A stretch of 64,000 nucleotides of DNA, taken from NCBI GenBank assembly GCA_000717735.1, contig JOBE01000025.1, forward strand, positions 29,681-93,680, in the 5' to 3' direction. The DNA comes from Streptomyces griseoluteus. Lineage in GTDB: Bacteria; Actinomycetota; Actinomycetes; Streptomycetales; Streptomycetaceae. Positions 42,886 through 48,671 of this stretch are shown here, piece by piece. Under the pieces are notes generated by a model. That model made no database searches. It was not told the DNA's origin and saw only the letters and a list, made by a program, of their open reading frames with translations. Made by a program: the position numbers and the translations under genes. Positions within the stretch are counted from its first letter, which is position 1, and each line of letters opens with the position of its first letter.

Positions 42886-43806
42886 TTGTCCTTCTCAGGA
42901 TTCAGCCCGTCCCGTCGCACCGCGCTGACCCTCGGCGCGGGTGCCGCACTCGCCTCCGCCTTACCCCTCGGCGGGAGTGCCCACGCCTCCGCCGGGTCCG
43001 GCGGCAGGAACCTCGCCCCACGGCTGCGGGAGCTGGAGCAGCTGCATTCCGCCCGCCTCGGCGTGTTCGCGCACGACGTGCGGACCGGCCGCTCGGTGGC
43101 GTACCGCGCCGACGAACGCTTCCCGATGTGCTCGCTCTTCAAGACCGTCGCCGTCGCGGCCGTGCTCCGCGACCTCGATCACGACGGCACGTTCCTGGCG
43201 CGGCGCATCCGCTACACCAAGGCGTACGTCGAGCGGTCCGGCTACTCCCCCAAGACCGAACTGCCCGAGAACCTCGCCCACGGGATGACCGTCGCCGAGC
43301 TGTGCGACGCCACCCTGCGCTACAGCGACAACGCCGCCGCGAACCTGCTGCTGCGCGAGCTGGGCGGTCCGACCGCGGTCACGCGGTTCGCCCGGTCGAT
43401 CGGGGACCCCACGACGCGGCTCGACCGCTGGGAGCCCGAGCTGAACTCGGGGGAGCCCTGGCGGGAGACCGACACCAGCAGCCCCCGGGCGATCGGCCGG
43501 ACCTACGGACGGCTCGTGCTCGGTGACGTGCTCGCGCCGCGGGACCGGGAGCGGCTCACCGCGTGGATGCTCGCGAACACCACCAGCGGTGAGCGGTTCC
43601 GGAAGGGGCTGCCCGCCGACTGGCTCCTCGCCGACAAGACCGGCGGCGGCCGGTACGGCGGCAACAACGACGCGGGGGTCACCTGGCCGCCGGACGGCGG
43701 TCCGATCGTGCTGGCGGTGATGACCACACGGTTCGAGGAGGACGCGGCGCCGGTCAACGCGCTGGTGGCCGACGCGGCGGCCCTGGTGGCCGCCGAGCTC
43801 GGCTGA
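42886..43806 (+). CDS. Class A beta-lactamase with Tat signal
   Basis: Protein of 306 residues from TTG 42886, preceded by GGAAAGGGAG. The twin-arginine signal is SRRTALTLGAGAALASALPL. Active-site motifs are S-x-x-K in CSLFKTVAV (about 83-86), S-D-N in RYSDNAAANLLL (about 147-149), the omega-loop E-x-x-L-N in WEPELNSGEP and K-T-G in LLADKTGGGRYG. It opens beta-lactam rings outside the cell or in the wall. Exported class A enzymes are common on Streptomyces chromosomes; this does not show acquired resistance. Confidence 0.95.
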   Translation: MSFSGFSPSRRTALTLGAGAALASALPLGGSAHASAGSGGRNLAPRLRELEQLHSARLGVFAHDVRTGRSVAYRADERFPMCSLFKTVAVAAVLRDLDHDGTFLARRIRYTKAYVERSGYSPKTELPENLAHGMTVAELCDATLRYSDNAAANLLLRELGGPTAVTRFARSIGDPTTRLDRWEPELNSGEPWRETDTSSPRAIGRTYGRLVLGDVLAPRDRERLTAWMLANTTSGERFRKGLPADWLLADKTGGGRYGGNNDAGVTWPPDGGPIVLAVMTTRFEEDAAPVNALVADAAALVAAELG

Positions 43807-43835
43807 CCCCGGGAGAAACGCCTCGAACAAATGGG

Positions 43836-43864
43836 TTGAGCGTCGCCCGCGGCCTTCCTAGGCT
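43836..43864 (+). promoter_or_regulatory. Housekeeping-type promoter of the 12-codon ORF
   Basis: TTGAGC (43836-43841), a 17-bp spacer and TAGGCT (43859-43864) fit the actinobacterial TTGAC(N)-17-TAGRRT consensus. Transcription should start near 43871, about 28 nt before the small ORF. Confidence 0.7.
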
Positions 43865-43898
43865 GTGGGTACACGCTGAAAGGAGGTGATCCGAGAAC

Positions 43899-43937
43899 AT
43901 GGTTTCTTTTCGGATTCGTGAGGTGACTGCGGGCTAA
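43899..43937 (+). CDS. 12-codon small ORF with a perfect Shine-Dalgarno (leader peptide or microprotein)
   Basis: AAAGGAGGTGATCC (43880-43893) is complementary to the last 14 nt of 16S rRNA up to its anti-Shine-Dalgarno. Five bases later ATG 43899 opens MVSFRIREVTAG, ending at TAA 43935-43937. The last four codons (GTG ACT GCG and flanks) form one arm of an inverted repeat with 43989-43998. The peptide has no amino-acid run that would suggest a classical attenuation sensor. It may be a leader peptide whose translation remodels the RNA behind it, or a microprotein. I do not recognise it. Confidence 0.65.
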   Translation: MVSFRIREVTAG

Positions 43938-44072
43938 CGGCCTGCCGTCGCACACTGTGCACCCCGGCAGGTCACCTGCCGAAAACCACGCAGTCACCCG
44001 ACCCGTGGGCCGCCGGTAATCCGGCCGGCTCCCGTCCGAACTCGAGCGGACGGGACCAAGGCCCACGGGTCG
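43922..44072 (+). ncRNA. Structured RNA: alternative hairpins followed by a three-way junction
   Basis: GGTGACTGCG (43922-43931) pairs perfectly with CGCAGTCACC (43989-43998). Inside, CCTGCCG (43941-43947) and CCTGCCG (43975-43981) compete for CGGCAGG (43965-43971). Next, CGACCCGTGGGCC (43999-44011) pairs over 13 bp with 44060-44072, enclosing hairpin GCCGG/CCGGC (44012-44025) and hairpin CCCGTCCG/CGGACGGG (44031-44054). The two domains abut exactly. It lies between the small ORF and the DUF3995 operon. No known riboswitch class is recognised. It could be an attenuator, a terminator or an independent small RNA. Confidence 0.6.
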
Positions 44073-44105
44073 TCCGCGTTCCCGGACACCTCCTGCACCG
44101 GTCGC

Positions 44106-44121
44106 TGTGATCCGGATCACA
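44106..44121. promoter_or_regulatory. Perfect TGTGA-N6-TCACA palindrome (Crp/Fnr-type site)
   Basis: TGTGATCCGGATCACA is a perfect inverted repeat (18 bp with the flanking C and G), 79 bp before ATG 44200. It equals the classical Crp core; Streptomyces encode a Crp orthologue with a related GTG-N6-GNCAC-type motif. It probably marks a separate promoter for the downstream operon. Confidence 0.65.
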
Positions 44122-44199
44122 GGGAACCTTCGGGCGGTACGGCTCCTCCTCGGGGTGTCGGCGCGCTGCGGCGCCGGCCTCTGAACGGAGGGGAACCCC

Positions 44200-44643
44200 A
44201 TGGCGGTCATCGACATCGAGCGGCCTCGTACGAGCGCGGGCGAGCGGGCTGTCGCCGCGCTGCTCGCCGTCCTCGCGCTGGTGCACCTCTACTGGGCCGC
44301 CGGCCTGACCTGGCCCGCCGCCGACGAGCGGGCCCTGTCACTCGCCGTCCTCGGCAGCGTCGTCTCCTTCGGGCCGGCCGTGGTGGTGCCGCTCGCGGCC
44401 CTTGAGGGGTGCGCGGCCTTCGCCGTCGCCCTCCACGCGCGCGGTGGCGGCCGCAGGTACGGAATCCCGCGCCTGATGACGGCCGCCGTCGCCGCCGGGA
44501 TGCTGCTTCGCGGGGCGGTCGGCCTGGTGTGGATCGTCGTCGGCAGGGACGGGTCAGGGGCGGCGTTCCCGTGGCTGAACGCGCTCGTGTACACGCCGCT
44601 GTGCCTGGTCTTCGGAGGGGTGGCCCTGCGTGCCGTCCGCTGA
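44200..44643 (+). CDS. DUF3995 membrane protein
   Basis: Protein of 147 residues with four TM helices (AALLAVLALVHLYWAAGLTWP, one break; VPLAALEGCAAFAVAL; AAGMLLRGAVGLVWIV; ALVYTPLCLVFGGVAL). The H-x-Y-W-A-x-G segment in the first helix is the DUF3995 signature. GGAGGGG precedes ATG. It overlaps the sigma gene by 14 bp, so it may be its membrane partner; not proven. Confidence 0.87.
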   Translation: MAVIDIERPRTSAGERAVAALLAVLALVHLYWAAGLTWPAADERALSLAVLGSVVSFGPAVVVPLAALEGCAAFAVALHARGGGRRYGIPRLMTAAVAAGMLLRGAVGLVWIVVGRDGSGAAFPWLNALVYTPLCLVFGGVALRAVR

Positions 44644-45178
44644 CCCCGCTGGCCCCGTCGGCCCCGCTGACCCCGCTGACCCCGCTGACCGGGGCATCGC
44701 GCTTGTGCGGGCCGCCCGGCGCGGCGACACGCTTGCCCTGCACGACCTGCTCGACCACCTCACCCCGTACATCGCCCGGATCTGCCGTCCCATCGCGCTG
44801 GACGACGGACCGGACGCCACGCAGGAGGCGCTGGTCGCCGTGTTCAGCCGCCTGCGTTCGCTGCGGGAGCCTGAGGCGCTCTACGGGTGGGTGCGGGCGA
44901 TCTCCGTACGGGAGGCGGTGCGGGTGGCGAAGCGGGCGGGAAGGGCGCGGCCGGCCGAGCTCACCGACATTCCGGAGCGAGGTGATCCGCAGCTGGCCGC
45001 CGACATCGACGACGTCCTGGCCCGGTTGTCGCCCGGGCACCGGGCCGTCCTGGTGCTGCGGGACATCGAGGGGATGGACGAGGAGTCCGCGGCGGCACTC
45101 CTCGGAGTACCGACCGGCACAGCGAAGTCCCGGCTGCACCGGGCCCGGCAGAGTTTCCGAAAGGCGTGGTCCGCGTGA
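44630..45178 (+). CDS. ECF-type RNA polymerase sigma factor
   Basis: Protein of 182 residues from GTG 44630 inside the DUF3995 end. A short Pro-Ala-Asp repeat (PADPADPAD) from a 9-bp DNA repeat opens it. Region 2 is LVRAARRGDTLALHDLLDHL then DGPDATQEALVAVFSRL, and region 4 is LSPGHRAVLVLRDIEGMDEE then SAAALLGVPTGTAKSRLHRAR. No anti-sigma factor with a zinc motif is adjacent; instead an SRPBCC gene is coupled behind (GTGA). Confidence 0.93.
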   Translation: MPSADPAGPVGPADPADPADRGIALVRAARRGDTLALHDLLDHLTPYIARICRPIALDDGPDATQEALVAVFSRLRSLREPEALYGWVRAISVREAVRVAKRAGRARPAELTDIPERGDPQLAADIDDVLARLSPGHRAVLVLRDIEGMDEESAAALLGVPTGTAKSRLHRARQSFRKAWSA

Positions 45179-45660
45179 AGGAGAGCGAAGACGGCAACCA
45201 GGGCGACGAGGGCGGGGATGGCCTGCTGCTCGACGACGTGCGGCGGATGCGTGTCATGGTCGCCGGTGTCCGGGGCGCTCACCTGGTCGAGCGGGTGCTC
45301 CCAGCGTCCCTCCCCCGGGTCTGGCAGGTGATGGGTGATCTGGAGGGCGGCTTCGGGGAGTTCCAGCCCGACATGCGGTCGGTCCGGGTCCTGCGGCGCG
45401 AAGGCGACCGGGTGGAGGCCCTCGCCCTCAGCCGCTACGGCCTGCGGGCGCACTTCCACGGCGTGCTGCGGCCCGGCTGGTGCTGGCTGCAGAGCCGGTT
45501 CCTGGTCATCGGGATGGCTGCGGTGGACGAGGGAGGGCGGACCCGGGTCGCGCTCACCGGTGGCGTACGTGCCCCCGGGCGCGCCGCGCTGGTGCCGTTC
45601 GGCGCGCGACGCGAACTGGAGGAGGCCATGACACGCCTGGCCGCCCTGGTCACCGAGTGA
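45175..45660 (+). CDS. SRPBCC-family protein coupled to the ECF sigma factor
   Basis: Protein of 161 residues; GTG 45175 overlaps the sigma stop (GTGA), with GAAAGG 11 bases before. LVERVLPASLPRVWQVMGDLEGG and FGEFQPDMRSVRVLRREGDRVEAL-type strands fit a START-like ligand pocket. As the last gene of a sigma operon it could bind a small-molecule signal, which is speculation. Confidence 0.82.
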   Translation: MKESEDGNQGDEGGDGLLLDDVRRMRVMVAGVRGAHLVERVLPASLPRVWQVMGDLEGGFGEFQPDMRSVRVLRREGDRVEALALSRYGLRAHFHGVLRPGWCWLQSRFLVIGMAAVDEGGRTRVALTGGVRAPGRAALVPFGARRELEEAMTRLAALVTE

Positions 45661-45807
45661 CGGGGCCCGACCGGACGCTCCCCCTCCGGTGAGTCGTCGT
45701 CACGCGCGCGACGACCGTCGCACGGCCGGGTGAAAACGATCTTGCGTTCACGTCTCCATCATGGTCCGATGTCCTGTCTTTCTCATGATCATCACATTGG
45801 GGGCAGA

Positions 45808-47130
45808 ATGACCAGGGGTATGGACCGACGTTCCGTCATGCGCGGCCTGGCCACGGCCGGCGCCGGCGCGACGGTGGGAGCCGTGGCGATGGGCAGCGGC
45901 CCGGCGTACGCGGCGGGTTCCGGAGACGACCCGTACAGCGTCGACGTCATCAGCAAGGGCGCCGACCCGACCGGCGCCACCGCCAGCGACGCCGCGTTCC
46001 GCGCGGCCGCCGCCGAGGTGCTGGCCTCGTTCCAGCCCGGTCCGATCTCGGGAGCGATCCCGAAGAAGGTCCTGGTCATCCCGCCCGGCACCTATCTGCT
46101 GACGCAGCCGGACTCGCTCCTGCCGAACGTCGACGGCGAGGGCAACGGCGGCATCGTCGACGGCGTGTCGATCACCGGCTACGGCAAGCGGCTGTCCCGG
46201 ATCGTGTACTCGCCCGCGGCCGACGACACCACGCTGTGGACGAACTACCAGCGCTACAAGAACATCCGGATCTCCGGGCTCACCTTCACGAGCACCAACG
46301 CCACGTCGAGCTTCAACTACGCCTACTCCTCGGCCGGCTACGGCGTCCAGGACACCTGGTACACGGACGTCGAGTGGCGCGGCAGCTGGAAGCGCGGCAT
46401 CGGTCTGGACGGCCCGGCCACGACGTCCAACCTGAACAGCGAGATGGGCTGGGACCACTGCCAGGTCGGCGGCTCCTACTCCGACGCCTTCCTCGTCATG
46501 GGGATGACGCCTGCGGCGACGCAGCAGGACCAGTTCCTCAACTACTGGTTCCGTGACTGCAAGGTGGAGTACCAGTCGGGTGTGTTCGTGAAGAACAACC
46601 GGGGCGGCTCGATGAACTTCGTCGGCGGCTCCTACATCCTCACCGACGCCGCGTCGAACGGTACGTTCTTCCAGCTCACCGCCGACGCGACCACCCGCGC
46701 CGACTCAGTGACGCGTCTGTACGCCCAGGGCATCCGCTTCGAACTGCGCGGCCTCGGCCACAAGGTGATCGACTCCCGCTGGTACAAGGGGAACATCACC
46801 TTCGAGTCGTGCGACGACACGGCCCTCAGCTTCAAGTCCTGGGCGCCGGACGCGGTCACCCACGTGTACGACTTCGACGCGAACGGTGCCCGCGGTCCGA
46901 TGGTGCGATACGTGGACTGCGGACTGATGGGCTCGCACCAGGTGACGACCGGGTCCACGGCGACGACGACGGGCAAGTTGCTGTACGACGGGTGCCGATT
47001 CATCGACATGCCGGCCGCGACCGGAGCGACCGGGTTCCTCCGCTGGACCGGGGCCGTCGCGCCCCGCTACGAGGTGCGTGACTGCCTCGGCGGCGCCACC
47101 TACGTGGCGAACGTGAAGAACCCCGCCTGA
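45808..47130 (+). CDS. Tat-exported right-handed beta-helix protein
   Basis: Protein of 440 residues from ATG 45808, preceded by GGGGG. The Tat signal is MDRRSVMRGLATAGAGATVGA. The mature part starts with YSVDVISKGADPTGATASDAAF, the opening of pectate-lyase-3-like helices. It continues with parallel strands rich in Asn, Gly and aromatic residues (NIRISGLTFTST, MNFVGGSYIL, VRYVDCGLM). It probably binds or cuts an extracellular polysaccharide. No catalytic residues can be fixed. Confidence 0.88.
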   Translation: MTRGMDRRSVMRGLATAGAGATVGAVAMGSGPAYAAGSGDDPYSVDVISKGADPTGATASDAAFRAAAAEVLASFQPGPISGAIPKKVLVIPPGTYLLTQPDSLLPNVDGEGNGGIVDGVSITGYGKRLSRIVYSPAADDTTLWTNYQRYKNIRISGLTFTSTNATSSFNYAYSSAGYGVQDTWYTDVEWRGSWKRGIGLDGPATTSNLNSEMGWDHCQVGGSYSDAFLVMGMTPAATQQDQFLNYWFRDCKVEYQSGVFVKNNRGGSMNFVGGSYILTDAASNGTFFQLTADATTRADSVTRLYAQGIRFELRGLGHKVIDSRWYKGNITFESCDDTALSFKSWAPDAVTHVYDFDANGARGPMVRYVDCGLMGSHQVTTGSTATTTGKLLYDGCRFIDMPAATGATGFLRWTGAVAPRYEVRDCLGGATYVANVKNPA

Positions 47131-47148
47131 GCACCGACGGGCACGCCC

Positions 47149-47178
47149 CCCGGACGGCGACACCTCTCGCCGTCCGGG
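47149..47178. terminator. Terminator after the beta-helix gene
   Basis: A perfect 12-bp stem (CCCGGACGGCGA / TCGCCGTCCGGG) with a 6-nt loop, 19 bp after the stop. Confidence 0.9.
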
Positions 47179-47297
47179 CGGCGGTTCATTGCACGTACAC
47201 CTGGATTTCCTGCCTCCGGTCACCCGGTGGCGCCGTAGCGACACGGACGGGCAGCACGCTCACGCAGGACGGAACGCCCCCCGCAGAGGAGAGTTGT

Positions 47298-48608
47298 GTG
47301 ACTCGCCCCACCACCGCCCGGTCACTGTTGCTCGTCATGACCACGGCGCTCGCCGCAGCGACCCTCGCCGTGCCAGCCCAGGCCCATCACCGCTCCTCCG
47401 ACAGCCCGTTGCCCGCCGTGACGCCCCGCGCGGAGACCCCGGTCCTGCACGACGACGACGAGGGCGGCAACGCCGACGCCGATGACCCGGCGATCTGGCG
47501 CAACGCCGCGGCCCCCGGCCGCAGCCTCGTCATCGCGACCGCCAAGGAGGGCGGTCTGCGCGTCTACGACCTGGACGCGCGACCGGTGCAGTCGATAGCC
47601 GCGCCCCCCGCCGTGGGCGAGGACGACGCTCCGGGCCGGTTCAACAACGTGGACCTCGTCCACGGCCTGCGACTGTCCTCCGGACGCGCCGACCTGGCCG
47701 TCACCAGCGACCGCGGCCACGACCGGCTGCGCTTCTACCGCATCGACCGCGACCGCGTCGGCGGCCCGCTGACCGATGTCACCGCCGCCGCCGCGCCGCC
47801 CGTGTTCTCCCGGGACCAGGCCGAGATCAACGACCAGCGCACCGCCTACGGGCTCGCGACCTGGACCGACCCGGCGTCCGGGAAGTCCTTCGCCCTGGTC
47901 AGCCGCCGCGAGCGGACCAGCATCACACTGCTCGAAATCCTCCCGACGGCGACCGGCACGGTCACCTACCGCACGGTCCGGACCCTGGACCTCCCCTCCT
48001 CGTTCCGCCTGCCCGACGGCACCTCGTGGTCCCCGTGCGCCGAGCCGGACGAGCTGCCGCAGGTCGAGGGCATGGTCGTCGACCCGGCCAACGGCACCCT
48101 CTACGCCGGCCAGGAGGACATCGGCATCTGGCGTCTGCGCGCCGACCTCACCGGCACGCCGAAGCTGATCGACAAGGTCCGCGAGTACGGCGTCCCCGGG
48201 GTGTACGACGAGGAGACCGAGGAGTGCACGCCCGGTGCCGACCCCGGCTACGGCGGCACGAAGATCAGCGCCGACGTCGAGGGCCTGACACTGCTCACCG
48301 AGTCCGACGGTGACGGCTACCTCCTCGCCTCCAGCCAGGGCGACAACACCTTCGCGGCCTACGACCGGGAGCTCGAGGACGCCAACGAGTACGAGGGCGG
48401 GTTCCGCGTCGCACCCGTGAACAGCACCCTCGACGGCTCCGAGGAGTGCGACGGCGCCGCGGTCCTGAACGCCCCGCTCGGCGACAGGTACCCGAACGGT
48501 CTCCTCGTCGTGCAGGACGGGCACGACTCGCCCGGTGACGGCGACCGGCCCGCGACCAACTTCAAGTTCGTCGACCTCGGCCCCGTCATGGACGCCCTCG
48601 ACGACTGA
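47298..48608 (+). CDS. Secreted beta-propeller phytase
   Basis: Protein of 436 residues from GTG 47298 after GAGGAGAG. A Sec signal (LLLVMTTALAAATLAVPAQA) leads into motifs of the BPP family: DDPAIWRNAAAPGRSLVIATAKEGG (broken by one residue in family terms), GRFNNVDLVHGLRL, AVTSDRGHDRLRFY, and the Ca-binding ADVEGLTLLTESDGDGYLLASSQG plus DGAAVLNAPLGDRYPNGLLVVQDG. It releases phosphate from phytate outside the cell with calcium. Confidence 0.92.
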   Translation: MTRPTTARSLLLVMTTALAAATLAVPAQAHHRSSDSPLPAVTPRAETPVLHDDDEGGNADADDPAIWRNAAAPGRSLVIATAKEGGLRVYDLDARPVQSIAAPPAVGEDDAPGRFNNVDLVHGLRLSSGRADLAVTSDRGHDRLRFYRIDRDRVGGPLTDVTAAAAPPVFSRDQAEINDQRTAYGLATWTDPASGKSFALVSRRERTSITLLEILPTATGTVTYRTVRTLDLPSSFRLPDGTSWSPCAEPDELPQVEGMVVDPANGTLYAGQEDIGIWRLRADLTGTPKLIDKVREYGVPGVYDEETEECTPGADPGYGGTKISADVEGLTLLTESDGDGYLLASSQGDNTFAAYDRELEDANEYEGGFRVAPVNSTLDGSEECDGAAVLNAPLGDRYPNGLLVVQDGHDSPGDGDRPATNFKFVDLGPVMDALDD

Positions 48609-48626
48609 TCCCGCGCCGCCACGCGC

Positions 48627-48669
48627 CCGTGCCGTCCGCCGGGGCCCTCGGGCCCGGCGGACGGCACGG
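48627..48669. terminator. Strong bidirectional terminator
   Basis: A perfect 17-bp stem (CCGTGCCGTCCGCCGGG and its complement at 48653-48669) with a 9-nt loop, between the convergent phytase and DUF5682 genes. It isolates the five-gene minus-strand unit. Confidence 0.92.
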
Positions 48670-48671
48670 TG

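Noticed and set aside
42886..43806. Acquired antibiotic-resistance island
   Set aside because: The beta-lactamase has the same base composition as its neighbours and no mobile genes flank it; exported class A enzymes are ordinary in Streptomyces.
43965..43981. Protein-binding operator reading of the CGGCAGGTCACCTGCCG palindrome
   Set aside because: It lies inside nested RNA pairings of the leader, which explain the symmetry equally well; no regulator is implied.
45730..45807. Earlier start for the beta-helix protein
   Set aside because: The added residues precede a complete Tat signal and the later ATG has a GGGGG ribosome site.
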